Part shown: piece by piece, positions 4,581 through 12,445 of the stretch
How the letters are laid out: each line of letters starts with the position of its first letter
How positions within the stretch are numbered: the first letter of the stretch is position 1
Made by a program: the position numbers and the translations under genes
Assembly (NCBI GenBank): GCA_002327225.1
Contig: DCUN01000104.1
Location: 1 to 12,445, forward strand
Length of the DNA stretch: 12,445 bases
From: Desulfobulbaceae bacterium UBA2213
GTDB lineage: Bacteria > Desulfobacterota > Desulfobulbia > Desulfobulbales > Desulfocapsaceae
Direction of reading: 5' to 3'
Notes under the pieces: generated by a model
Told to the model about the DNA's origin: nothing
Databases searched by the model: none
Seen by the model: only the letters and a program-made list of their open reading frames with translations

Positions 4581-7500
4581 TCAGCAATATCTGCCAATCT
4601 CCTGCCATTGCTGGTCAAGTTTTTTGGCGGACACCTGGGGCCCGCCGCCCTGGATCTCCGGAGCAAACAGGGTGATGCGGAACCGGGCTATCATCTCCTG
4701 ATATTTTTTCATCTCCTGGCGGCCCTCTGGTGACAGGTCTTGTTCCTTCTGGCGCAGGGTTTGCAGGTTGTGGAGGTGGGGTGTGAGCTGGCTGGCCTTG
4801 AGCGCATCCTTGGCCGGGTCCGCATGGGCCCGTTCGATCCGGATCATGAGCGCCTTCATCTTGTTGTCACAGCTCTGTATCTCTGCCAGTTCTTTAGTTT
4901 CCAGGAAATTCAGGGGCAGGATCTCCTCCAGCAGTTTTTCGTAATTTTCGAAGCGTTCACGGTCGAACGAATGGGTCTTTCTGGCCAGATCACCAAAGCG
5001 CCGGATGTGGTCGCTGACCTCCCTGCGTTGTCTGAGGGTTGCCAGGATGGTGTCACAGATCATTCTGCCTGCAGCATAAAAATCTCCCCTTGTAACCCTG
5101 TCTACATTCTCCATGAATTCCCCACGGCCTGGAATGGGTCCTGCAATAATGTTAAAGAGTGAAGCAATGATAAAAGAGAGGATGGCATGGGCCGCCTTCG
5201 GCCGTTCCCCGAGTCCCTGGGTAAGCCAGGAGGATGAAGGCCCCGACAGACTGGTGGTGCAGTATTTCTTCAAGGCCTTGTACTGTTCCGCCACCTGGAG
5301 TTGACAGAGGAAGTTGAGGCCGTCCCGGTTCTGAAGGGCGGCTTCGGTCTGGTTGGTCATAAATTCTATGACAACACCGCCGCGATCCCTGAGCGGTTGT
5401 ATGGCCGGGAAGAGGGAGCCGCACATCTCTTTTCCCGGGTTGAAGAGGGGAAGCGAGAGGGGCAGATCGGTAAAATCCCAGGTCGTGCAGAAGTGTTCTT
5501 CCCAGGCCTCTTTTGTTTTTTGGTCATGAGCGTTCAATTGAGCTGTGGAAACGTCGGTACCTGTCCGGTGGCGTCCTTCGCGCAGCTGTGCCAGGGATCT
5601 GCCCACTGCCACCACTTGTGCCGACTGGTCAAAGAGGAGATAGCGCATGGAAAGATGGGACGGAAGTTCGGTCGGCCAGTCGGCGCGGGTGATGGTTCGG
5701 CGGAAGGCCTTGAGGATGGAGCGTTCGAGTGCCTGAAGAAGCGATCCCTTGTACATGTCCAGATCGTCGAGCAGCATATCAACGGTACCGCTCAGGGGGA
5801 TGAGATACTTGCGGATATTTTTGGGCAGTCCCTTGAGCAGGAGGGTGACCTTCTCCTTGAGCAGTCCCGGCACCAGCCATTCAAAGAAGGGCTCCTGCAG
5901 GGTGTCAATCATATCCAGCGGGATCCGTACTGTCACCCCGTCATCCTCAGCCCCGGGCGCGAAATGATATTCCAGCCGGAACTGCAGGGAGCCGACAGTG
6001 AGCAGGGGCGGAAAGTCACTGAGCTCGCGATCTTCCGGTCGTCGGTTCAGGATGTCCGCCTCGCTCATTTCGAGTATCTGTTTGTCTTTCTGCCTCTGCA
6101 GGAAGCGGTTCAGGGTGAAACGGTCATAGACATGAGCCGGGATCCGTTGTTCGTAAAATCCATACAGGGTCCGCTCATCAACGACGATATCTTTTTTCCT
6201 CAACCTTTCTTCCGTGTCCTGCCACTCCTGAAGCAGATTCAGGTTTTTTTTAAGAAAGGGAAAGGGGCCGTCGAGCTCGCCTCCCACCAGGGCCGACTGG
6301 ATAAAGATCTGCCTTGCCTCTTCCTGATTTTTTGGATCGATCCTTCCGTAGTTGACCTTGCGGCCAGCCACAATGACCAGGCCAAAGAGTGTCACTCTTT
6401 CATCGGCAATGACCTGTCCTGATTTTTTATGCCAGCGGGGAGCCGACCAGGAGCGTTTGCACAAGGCGCCCCCCAGCTGTTCCAGCCATTCCTGCTCGAT
6501 GGTGGCGACTGTCATGGCGTAGAGCCGGGTAGTTTCCAGAAAAGAGGCGGCGATGATCCATTGACTCTTGCCTGATACACTCTCTGTCCTCTGTCTTCTG
6601 TCCTCTGTCTTCTTCTGTTGAATCAGGTACGAACCCGGAAAAATCATGACCTCAATCCCGCCACCACCCAGATAGATCCTCTCTTTTTGTTTGACAGCGA
6701 TATTGCGCAGGAAGCCGGTGCAGAGGGACTGATGGATGGCCGCATAGGAGGCAGGATCAGAGTTATCGTTGAATCCAGTGTGTCGCACCAGGATCCGGTC
6801 GAGTTGTTCGTAGAGATCCAGCCATTCACGCATCCTCTGAAAGGAGAGGAAGTGGCTGGCGCAGAATTTTTTCAGGCGACTCCAGGATTTTGTCTGGAGC
6901 TGGACATCATGGAAGAGGTCCCAGATAGTGAGCAGAGAGAGGAAGTCGGAACCCGGGTGGGAGAAGTGGCGATGGGCGTTATCAGCTTCCTGCTCACGGT
7001 CTACAGGTCTGACCCGTGGGTCAGGGATGGCAAGGGCCGCCGCTATGACCTTGATCTCCCTGAGGCAGTTATTTTCCTGGGCTGCCAGGATGATGCGGGA
7101 AATACAGGGGTCAATGGGCAGGGTGGCCATGATCCGGCCATGGCTGGTCAGTTTGCCTTTTTCGTCAATGGCCCCGAGTTCGGTCAGGAGTTTGTATCCA
7201 TCACGGATGGTGTTGCTGTGTGGCGCTTCCACAAAGGGAAAGGAATGAGGGTCTCCGAGATTGAAGGCGATCATCTGCAGGATAACCTCGGCCAGGTTGG
7301 CCCGTTTGATCTCCGGGGCGGTGAACCCCTCGCGGCCCAGATAATCCTCTTCGGAAAACAGGCGGACACAGATGCCGGGCCCGGTCCGTCCACAGCGGCC
7401 CTTGCGCTGGTCGCAGCTGGCTCGTGAGATCCTGGTGATGGGCAGGCTGATGGTCTTGGCCCGGACATTGTATTGAGAGACCCTGGCCAGACCCGCATCG

Positions 7501-8393
7501 ATCACATACCTGATCCCCGGCACGGTAATGGAGGTCTCGGCAACATTGGTGGCCACTACAATCTTGTACTGTTTGTACTGTTGAAAGATCCTCCGCTGAT
7601 CTGCCCCCTGAAGGCGGCCAAACATGGGCAGGATGACAGCGTCCGCAACCTTTTTGGCAAGAAGGGCGCAGCAGGTGCGGATATCCCGCTCTGTCGGCAG
7701 AAAGATCAGGGTGTCTCGTGTTCCGTTACGCTGATGAAGGTCGAGCATTGTCTGCACGCAATGATCGATATAGTCATCTTTCTCCGTCAGGGTGTCGTCA
7801 TCCATGGGAGAGTAACGCACCTCAACCGGGAATGTCCTGCCGGCAATGGTGAGAACCGGGGCATGGTCAAAATGTCTGGCAAAGACGGTGGTATCGATGG
7901 TGGCGCTGGTGATAATGAGTTTGAGATCGGGTCGTTTCGGCAGGAGTTGCTTGAGAAACCCCAGGAGGAAATCGATATTGAGGCTTCGCTCATGGGCCTC
8001 GTCAATGATGATCACGCCGTATTTTCGGAGGAACGGGTCGTTTCTGGTCTCCGCCAGCAGTACGCCGTCGGTCATGAATTTTATCCGGGTATCAGCACTG
8101 GTCTGGTCGTGAAAGCGGATCTTATAGCCAACCAGTCCGCCGCTTTTGCCATTTTCCTCCAGTTCCTCGACAACCCGTTCCGCTACCGAAACAGCGGCCA
8201 CCCGGCGCGGCTGTGTGCAACCGATGAGTTTCTTGCCAGCCGGGTCCATCTCCAGGCAGAACTGCGGAAGCTGGGTGGTCTTTCCCGAGCCGGTGTCTCC
8301 GGCAATGATGATGGTCTGGTGGGTCTGCAAGGCCTCCTGAATCTCGGTTTTATGGTTCTGAATGGGCAGTACGTCTGGTGAGAGAATTGTCAT
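4581..8393 (-). CDS. hrpA: ATP-dependent RNA helicase HrpA (DEAH box)
   Basis: This is a DEAH-box 3'-to-5' RNA helicase of 1270 aa, close to the ~1300 aa of E. coli HrpA. Known roles of the family are in mRNA processing and rescue of stalled or collided ribosomes in the cytoplasm. Motif I is GDTGSGKTT (32-40), motif II DEAH (131-134), motif III SAT (163-165), motif V around ATNVAETSIT (281-290) and motif VI QRKGRCGRTG (329-338). The helicase-associated and OB-like regions follow (about 400-590). The long C-terminal HrpA-specific region (DUF3418) covers roughly 680-1265, with YHFAPGAEDDGVTVRIPLDM and WLVPGLLKEKV near 835-880. An in-frame heptamer-repeat insert (KKTEDRRQRTESVSG) occurs at about 594-608. 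The ATG at 8393 has only a weak ribosome binding site, but the protein begins where HrpA homologues do. It is transcribed divergently from galU and stands alone. Confidence 0.96.
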   Translation of the reverse strand: MTILSPDVLPIQNHKTEIQEALQTHQTIIIAGDTGSGKTTQLPQFCLEMDPAGKKLIGCTQPRRVAAVSVAERVVEELEENGKSGGLVGYKIRFHDQTSADTRIKFMTDGVLLAETRNDPFLRKYGVIIIDEAHERSLNIDFLLGFLKQLLPKRPDLKLIITSATIDTTVFARHFDHAPVLTIAGRTFPVEVRYSPMDDDTLTEKDDYIDHCVQTMLDLHQRNGTRDTLIFLPTERDIRTCCALLAKKVADAVILPMFGRLQGADQRRIFQQYKQYKIVVATNVAETSITVPGIRYVIDAGLARVSQYNVRAKTISLPITRISRASCDQRKGRCGRTGPGICVRLFSEEDYLGREGFTAPEIKRANLAEVILQMIAFNLGDPHSFPFVEAPHSNTIRDGYKLLTELGAIDEKGKLTSHGRIMATLPIDPCISRIILAAQENNCLREIKVIAAALAIPDPRVRPVDREQEADNAHRHFSHPGSDFLSLLTIWDLFHDVQLQTKSWSRLKKFCASHFLSFQRMREWLDLYEQLDRILVRHTGFNDNSDPASYAAIHQSLCTGFLRNIAVKQKERIYLGGGGIEVMIFPGSYLIQQKKTEDRRQRTESVSGKSQWIIAASFLETTRLYAMTVATIEQEWLEQLGGALCKRSWSAPRWHKKSGQVIADERVTLFGLVIVAGRKVNYGRIDPKNQEEARQIFIQSALVGGELDGPFPFLKKNLNLLQEWQDTEERLRKKDIVVDERTLYGFYEQRIPAHVYDRFTLNRFLQRQKDKQILEMSEADILNRRPEDRELSDFPPLLTVGSLQFRLEYHFAPGAEDDGVTVRIPLDMIDTLQEPFFEWLVPGLLKEKVTLLLKGLPKNIRKYLIPLSGTVDMLLDDLDMYKGSLLQALERSILKAFRRTITRADWPTELPSHLSMRYLLFDQSAQVVAVGRSLAQLREGRHRTGTDVSTAQLNAHDQKTKEAWEEHFCTTWDFTDLPLSLPLFNPGKEMCGSLFPAIQPLRDRGGVVIEFMTNQTEAALQNRDGLNFLCQLQVAEQYKALKKYCTTSLSGPSSSWLTQGLGERPKAAHAILSFIIASLFNIIAGPIPGRGEFMENVDRVTRGDFYAAGRMICDTILATLRQRREVSDHIRRFGDLARKTHSFDRERFENYEKLLEEILPLNFLETKELAEIQSCDNKMKALMIRIERAHADPAKDALKASQLTPHLHNLQTLRQKEQDLSPEGRQEMKKYQEMIARFRITLFAPEIQGGGPQVSAKKLDQQWQEIGRYC
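6585..6612 (-). repeat. heptamer repeat inside hrpA (4 units)
   Basis: On the coding (minus) strand the 7-bp units alternate GAAGACA and GAGGACA, four in a row, with partial units on both sides. They encode EDRRQRTE within a region between the helicase-associated part and the C-terminal domain. The same heptamer occurs in priA at 10818-10860, also on the coding strand. Confidence 0.85.
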
Positions 8394-8748
8394 GGAATGA
8401 ATGGCTGATCTTTGGGCTCTATGGTATGGTATAGAGTAAAAAAAATAGGAGGATAGTCTGTGGCCTTTAACTCGAATGTTTCATGAAAATCATGCCGTCC
8501 CCCGTAGGAGCGACCTTGGTCGCGATTGATGCCGGTTTTGATGAAGTGACTTTTTCGCGACCAAGGTCGCTCCTACGGGTAGGTTCACCATTTTCATGAA
8601 ATATCCGGGTTAAGGCTGTTAGGGCCTGTCCACAAATAACATGAACATCTTGCATCTTGTAACCTTTACAGACTAACTTTCTATAGTCACTAAACAACCT
8701 GAACACTTATAACATGTCATCAGTCACCCTGAAAGAGGAGAAAATCAT
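8394..8748. other. divergent hrpA-galU spacer
   Basis: This 355-bp spacer holds a short hairpin upstream of hrpA (CTCTAT 8417-8422 with ATAGAG 8431-8436), the palindromic element at 8479-8601, and about 150 bp of AT-rich sequence before galU that must contain its promoter. Candidate -10 TATAGT (about 8682-8687) has no well-spaced -35, so I do not assign a promoter. AGGAGG at 8447-8452 precedes a GTG that opens only 8 codons and stops inside the left arm of the palindromic element. Confidence 0.6.
8479..8601. repeat. REP-type inverted-repeat element (REPIN-like)
   Basis: A perfect 25-bp inverted repeat lies at 8501-8525 and 8555-8579, separated by 29 nt. Each arm carries the GTAGGAGCGACCTTGGTCGC motif, and each arm is itself partly self-complementary (CGACC/GGTCG). 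It closely resembles the widespread TAGGAGCGxxCTTGxxCGCGA class of REP sequences found in pairs. It is enclosed by a second 12-bp inverted repeat, TTTCATGAAAAT (8479-8490) and ATTTTCATGAAA (8590-8601). The whole element is 123 bp and non-coding. Confidence 0.85.
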
Positions 8749-9621
8749 ATGAAGGTACGAAAGGCAGTCATTCCGGTAGCTGGTCTTGGAACCAGGTTTT
8801 TACCGGCCACCAAGGCGATTCCTAAGGAGATGCTCACCGTTGTGGATCGGCCCACCATTCAGTATATCGTTGAAGAAGCCGTGGCCTCGGGGATTGAGCA
8901 GGTTATCTTTATCACCAGCGCTGGAAAATCAGCCATTGAAAATCATTTTGATTATGACTTTCATCTTGATTATGTGCTCAAGGAAAAAAAGAAGATCGTA
9001 CTCGGTGAAGAGCTGAATAATATCTCCAATCTCATAGATATCGTCTCTGTTCGCCAGAAAAAACCCCTGGGGCTCGGACATGCCATCTGGACCGCCCGGC
9101 ATGTGGTCGGCGACGAACCGTTCATGGTCATGCTGGGCGATGATCTGGTCTTGAGCAAAACCCCCTGTGCCAAGCAGATGCTGGACCTCTTTGATGAGGT
9201 GCAGGAGTCCATTGTCGCCGTGCAGCGGGTGCCAGAGGATCAGACCTTTCAGTACGGCATTGTCGAGGGCGAGACCATGGAGCGTGAGCGTACCCACAGG
9301 GTAAACAGGATGATTGAGAAGCCAGCACCGGGAACCACCGATTCCGACATGGCCATCATCGGCCGCTATATCCTTATGCCCGAGATCTTTGATCTTCTTG
9401 AGAAAACCACACCCGGACATGGCGGTGAGATCCAGTTGACCGATGCCTTGCAGGCCCTTGGCAAAAAACGGGATATGTATGCCTATGAATTTAACGGTAC
9501 ACGATTTGATGCAGGGGACAAGATGGGATATCTGAAGGCTATTCTCGCCTATGGTTTGGCTCATAACAAACTGGGTGCAGAACTCAAGGCCCATATCAAG
9601 GAGTTGGCGGCAAGCCTATGA
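8749..9621 (+). CDS. galU: UTP--glucose-1-phosphate uridylyltransferase
   Basis: This cytoplasmic enzyme makes UDP-glucose from UTP and glucose-1-phosphate. UDP-glucose is the glucosyl donor for lipopolysaccharide, exopolysaccharide and galactose metabolism. The protein has 290 aa, the usual family length. The nucleotide-binding signature AGLGTRFLPATKAIPKEML is at 11-29. QKKPLGLGHA (103-112) and the metal-binding GDD (130-132) are present, as are the substrate-site EKP (190-192) and GGEIQLTDAL (225-234). FNGTRFDAGDKMGYL (248-262) matches the conserved C-terminal part. The ATG follows a good site (AAGAGGAG, about 8 nt upstream). The gene overlaps priA by 4 bp (ATGA), so the two are very likely cotranscribed and translationally coupled. 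RmlA or another nucleotidyltransferase is unlikely given the GalU-type motif set. Confidence 0.97.
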   Translation: MKVRKAVIPVAGLGTRFLPATKAIPKEMLTVVDRPTIQYIVEEAVASGIEQVIFITSAGKSAIENHFDYDFHLDYVLKEKKKIVLGEELNNISNLIDIVSVRQKKPLGLGHAIWTARHVVGDEPFMVMLGDDLVLSKTPCAKQMLDLFDEVQESIVAVQRVPEDQTFQYGIVEGETMERERTHRVNRMIEKPAPGTTDSDMAIIGRYILMPEIFDLLEKTTPGHGGEIQLTDALQALGKKRDMYAYEFNGTRFDAGDKMGYLKAILAYGLAHNKLGAELKAHIKELAASL

Positions 9622-12251
9622 TTCGACTGGAGGTGGCGGTGGCTGCTCCTTTGTGGCAGACGCTCAGCTATCTGTTTCCTGATGACGATTCCGGTGTGGT
9701 TCCACTTGGGAAAAGGGTCCTGGTTCCCCTTGGCAACAGGAGGGTCACCGGCTATGTGCTGGGGGTGCTGCCTGAGGAAGATGTCGGCTATAAAATGCGG
9801 GCAGTGCTTGAGGTGCTTGATCCGGAACCGATTTTCCCTCGTAATCTCATTCCCTTTTTTCGCTGGATTGCCCGATACTACCATTATCCGTTGGGTGAGG
9901 TCATTAAAACGGCCCTGCCCGGCGGTCTTGCGCCCCGCAGCGGAAAACAGCTCCTGCTGACCGGGCAGGGGAGGGGAGAGCTGAAGCAGTTCTTTGAGGC
10001 TTCAGGCGAACAGGAACCGGAATGGCTGCCACGCCTCATGGAAAAAGGATCTTTAAGTGCTGCTGAATCCGTAAAGCTTCTAGGGCAGAGCAGTTGGCGA
10101 AAAGTACTCGCCGCCTGGCAGGAACAGGGGTTGGTTGAGATCAGAGAAGTCTTGATCGGCAATGATGTCCGGCAAAAACAGGAGACCTGTTATTCCTCTT
10201 CGAATGCGTTGTTGCTTTCTCCCTCTGCAAACCCTGTTCCTTCCAGGGATGAGATTGTAAGCTTCGGGAGTGGTCTCACAGAAGAGCTTGCCGCCTCTCT
10301 TCACTTTTCCCATGTCAAGACCCTTTATTTTCTGCACATGCTCGCTGGAGCTGACGCACAGCGACCTGTCCCGGTCCGTGACTTGACGAAGGCCTACAGC
10401 GGGGCTGCCAAGGCCCTGCCCTTCCTTGTGGAGCAGGGGCTTGTGGATAAGCTGGAACAGCGGATATTTCGCAATCCCTACGGAGAACAGCTTTCCTGGT
10501 TTCCCAGACCTGAGACCCTTACCGAGGAACAGGAGCATGTCCTTGCTCAACTCCTGCCCGCTATCGAGGAAAAGAAATTTATCACCTTCCTGCTTCACGG
10601 CGTGACCGGTTGTGGCAAGACTGAGGTCTATCTGCGGGCAGCCGAGGCAACGCTTGCCGCTGGCCGTGATGTCCTGGTCCTGGTTCCCGAGATTGCGCTT
10701 GCCACCCAGCTTGAGGCCCATTTCGTCTCCCGTTTTGGTGAGAAGGTGCTGATCCTGCACAGCGGCCTGTCAACGGGTGAGCGTTTTGACCAGTGGAGTC
10801 TGGCTGCCGGAGGGGCAGAGGACAGAGGGGCAGAGGACAGAGGACAGAGGACAGAGGACAGAAAAGGGATTTCTGACTCCCATGAGTCTTATAAACAGGA
10901 GGGAAAACGTAGCCCGCTGATTGTCATCGGGGCCAGATCTGCAGTCTTTGCCCCCTTGCCGGATCCGGGACTGATTGTGGTGGATGAAGAACATGACGGT
11001 GGCTTCAAGCAGGATGACGGCCTGCGCTATAATGGCCGTGATCTGGCTGTGCTGCGGGCCAGATTGAATAATGGCGTGGTTCTGCTTGGCTCGGCCACCC
11101 CGTCGGTGACAAGTTATTATCATGCCATGCAGGGAAAATATTCCCTGCTGACCATGAACAAGCGCGTGCAGGAGCGTTCTCTGCCTTCAGTCTCTCTTGT
11201 TGACCTGCGGGTTAAGTCGGAAAAGGTCTATGGACAGGCGCTCGGCAAGAAACTGCAACTGGCCCTGCAGGAGACCCTTGCCCAGGGAAAACAGAGTCTC
11301 CTGCTTTTGAACAGAAGGGGTTTTTCCTCGGTCTATCTGTGTCAGGATTGCGGCAAACCGGTCGAGTGCAATCATTGTCATATCTCGCTCACCTACCACA
11401 AGGGTAAAAAGCAGTTAGTCTGTCATTACTGTGGTTTTTCCCTCACCAGCAATCAACTTTGTTCAGGATGTCACTCTGAGAAACTTGTTCCGGTGGGCTT
11501 TGGCACTGAACGCATTGAGCAGGAAGTCCTGGAGCTGATACCCGAGGCCAGAATCGCCCGGCTGGATTCTGATACCGCCGCTGATCGCAAGAAATTCCTC
11601 CATATCCTGAAGGCCATGCACAAGCGGGAGATTGATATCCTCATCGGCACCCAGATGATTGCCAAGGGGCATGACTTCCCGGAAGTGACTCTGGTGGGGG
11701 TTGTCTGGGCTGATGGGGGCTTGAGTATGCCCGATTTCAGGGCGGCAGAGCGGACCTATCAATTGCTGTCACAGGTCAGTGGCCGGGCAGGACGGGGCAG
11801 CAGCCCGGGACGGGTAATTATCCAGACCCTGAGGCCCGATCATTACGCGGTGGCCATGGCTAAGCGACATGCGTATGGCGAGATGTATGAGCGGGAGATT
11901 GCAAACCGCCGGATGCCGGCCTTTCCGCCCCTGCTGCGGATGATCAATATCCATATCCAGGGCAGCAGGGAGCAGGAAGTACGAAAGGCAGCGGCAGATA
12001 TTGCTCTGATGTGTCGGATATTCGGGACATCCCTGGCCAAAAAAACGATGCGTCATCCAGTAGAGATCCTAGGTCCGGCGCCATCGCCGCTGGACAGGCT
12101 GCGCGACCGCTATCGCTGGCAGCTCCTGCTCAAGGGCGATTGTCAGGATGATCTGCATGCTCTCTGCCATCAGGTGGTGACGAATCAGGGTGATTTTACG
12201 GTAGGCGATATCAAGATTGCGGTTGATGTTGACCCGGAGAATATGATGTGA
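9618..12251 (+). CDS. priA: primosomal protein N' (replication restart helicase PriA)
   Basis: PriA is the 3'-to-5' DNA helicase that recognises abandoned replication forks and starts reloading of the replicative helicase. The protein has 877 aa, against about 730 in E. coli. The extra length lies in the N-terminal half (roughly 110-290) and in a ~30-residue insert. The N-terminal DNA-binding domain starts at MIRLEVAVAAPLWQTLSYLF. Motif I GVTGCGKT is at 328-335, motif Ia VPEIALATQL at 356-365, DEEH at 456-459 and GSATPS at 491-496. Eight zinc-binding cysteines in four pairs follow: 575/578, 584/587, 602/605 and 615/618. FGTERIEQE begins at 628 and the motif VI region is SGRAGRG (721-727). The insert at about 397-430, just before the GARSAVFAP motif, contains the heptamer-derived EDRG/QRTEDR repeats. 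All catalytic residues are intact, so the protein should be active. It overlaps galU by 4 bp. Confidence 0.97.
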   Translation: MIRLEVAVAAPLWQTLSYLFPDDDSGVVPLGKRVLVPLGNRRVTGYVLGVLPEEDVGYKMRAVLEVLDPEPIFPRNLIPFFRWIARYYHYPLGEVIKTALPGGLAPRSGKQLLLTGQGRGELKQFFEASGEQEPEWLPRLMEKGSLSAAESVKLLGQSSWRKVLAAWQEQGLVEIREVLIGNDVRQKQETCYSSSNALLLSPSANPVPSRDEIVSFGSGLTEELAASLHFSHVKTLYFLHMLAGADAQRPVPVRDLTKAYSGAAKALPFLVEQGLVDKLEQRIFRNPYGEQLSWFPRPETLTEEQEHVLAQLLPAIEEKKFITFLLHGVTGCGKTEVYLRAAEATLAAGRDVLVLVPEIALATQLEAHFVSRFGEKVLILHSGLSTGERFDQWSLAAGGAEDRGAEDRGQRTEDRKGISDSHESYKQEGKRSPLIVIGARSAVFAPLPDPGLIVVDEEHDGGFKQDDGLRYNGRDLAVLRARLNNGVVLLGSATPSVTSYYHAMQGKYSLLTMNKRVQERSLPSVSLVDLRVKSEKVYGQALGKKLQLALQETLAQGKQSLLLLNRRGFSSVYLCQDCGKPVECNHCHISLTYHKGKKQLVCHYCGFSLTSNQLCSGCHSEKLVPVGFGTERIEQEVLELIPEARIARLDSDTAADRKKFLHILKAMHKREIDILIGTQMIAKGHDFPEVTLVGVVWADGGLSMPDFRAAERTYQLLSQVSGRAGRGSSPGRVIIQTLRPDHYAVAMAKRHAYGEMYEREIANRRMPAFPPLLRMINIHIQGSREQEVRKAAADIALMCRIFGTSLAKKTMRHPVEILGPAPSPLDRLRDRYRWQLLLKGDCQDDLHALCHQVVTNQGDFTVGDIKIAVDVDPENMM
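10818..10860 (+). repeat. heptamer repeat inside priA (about 6 units)
   Basis: GAGGACA occurs at 10818, 10833, 10840, 10847 and 10854, with one 8-bp variant (GAGGGGCA) at 10825 and a partial unit upstream. It encodes EDRGAEDRGQRTEDR. The insertion falls between the Walker A and DEEH motifs, at a place where typical PriA proteins have only a short link. Confidence 0.9.
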
Positions 12252-12327
12252 GCAAGAAGGTACTGGTTATTTACGAACGGCAGGCTGTATGGTCTCAGCC
12301 ACTCTGTTGTAATCGGCCAGACGCCAC

Positions 12328-12365
12328 TCAAGGAAACAGCCGGAAAAGATTGGCTGTTTCCTTGA
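12328..12365 (+). terminator. hairpin 1 downstream of priA
   Basis: TCAAGGAAACAGCC (12328-12341) and GGCTGTTTCCTTGA (12352-12365) form a perfect 14-bp stem with a 10-nt loop. No T-run follows, so it may stabilise the 3' end or work with Rho and not as a classical intrinsic terminator. Confidence 0.6.
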
Positions 12366-12385
12366 AGCGGCATAAGAGTCCGTAA

Positions 12386-12419
12386 AAGAGATGAGCAAGA
12401 AAAGCTTTGCTCATCTCTT
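12386..12419 (+). terminator. hairpin 2 downstream of priA
   Basis: AAGAGATGAGCAA (12386-12398) and TTGCTCATCTCTT (12407-12419) form a perfect 13-bp stem with an 8-nt loop. There is no clear T-run afterwards. Two strong hairpins in tandem make transcription stopping at this point likely. Confidence 0.6.
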
Positions 12420-12445
12420 AACGGTCTCTAAATAGTAAACCATTT

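Larger units (their letters stand above)
12252..12445 (+). other. priA downstream region
   Basis: No recognisable gene is seen to the end of the window. A 45-codon frame starting at a GTG that overlaps the priA stop (12248-12385) begins MSKKVLVIYE-like, but it runs through the terminator hairpin and then has no protein-like character. The region mainly holds the two hairpins listed separately. Confidence 0.5.

Noticed and set aside
5301..8381. Long open frames on the plus strand opposite hrpA (for example 5301-6422, 6618-7427, 7473-8381)
   Set aside because: They are antisense to a complete, motif-rich helicase gene and show no recognisable domains or ribosome binding sites.
8929..9594. Open frame of 221 codons on the minus strand within galU
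   Set aside because: It mirrors the codon pattern of galU, whose motifs are complete on the plus strand.
12248..12385. 45-codon gene overlapping the priA stop codon
   Set aside because: Only the first residues look protein-like; the frame runs through a 14-bp terminator-type hairpin and has no distinct ribosome binding site.

Overview
The window looks like a chromosomal stretch from a Gram-negative bacterium, most likely a deltaproteobacterium (Desulfobacterota, possibly the Desulfobulbales). That placement is inference. It rests on a GEMM-I (c-di-GMP) riboswitch of the type common in that group, an HrpA-type helicase, GalU and PriA of proteobacterial type, and many short palindromic and G-rich dispersed repeats. 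No rRNA, tRNA, CRISPR array, phage gene or complete insertion sequence was seen.

Layout: (1) 1-142 is packed with repeats: a 33-bp tandem repeat, a G/C hairpin and one copy of a 32-bp dispersed repeat. (2) About 192-893 (+) is an unrecognised protein gene, probably cut or remodelled at its 5' end, carrying an in-frame 54-bp repeat. (3) 893-1238 holds hairpins between converging genes. (4) 1239-3503 (-) encodes a secreted M6-like zinc metalloprotease with PKD and HYR-like Ig modules. (5) 3504-4066 is its unusually elaborate leader. In transcript order it has a promoter, a c-di-GMP-I riboswitch fused to an intrinsic terminator, two micro-ORFs with strong ribosome binding sites, and a ~166-bp multi-armed inverted-repeat element. 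(6) 4200-4580 holds a possible gene remnant and the second copy of the 32-bp repeat. (7) 4581-8393 (-) is hrpA. (8) 8394-8748 is a divergent spacer with a REP-type palindromic element. (9) 8749-12251 (+) is a tight galU-priA pair overlapping by 4 bp, followed by two hairpins.

The main regulatory unit is the riboswitch-protease locus. The terminator's first arm is the 3' strand of aptamer helix P1, so ligand binding should block termination and switch the extracellular protease ON at high c-di-GMP. The second theme is repeat invasion of coding DNA. A heptamer (GAGGACA-type) occurs in the same orientation inside both hrpA and priA, where it encodes nearly the same peptide, and a different palindromic repeat sits in frame in the first gene. 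hrpA, galU and priA are ordinary housekeeping functions (RNA helicase, UDP-glucose synthesis, replication restart).
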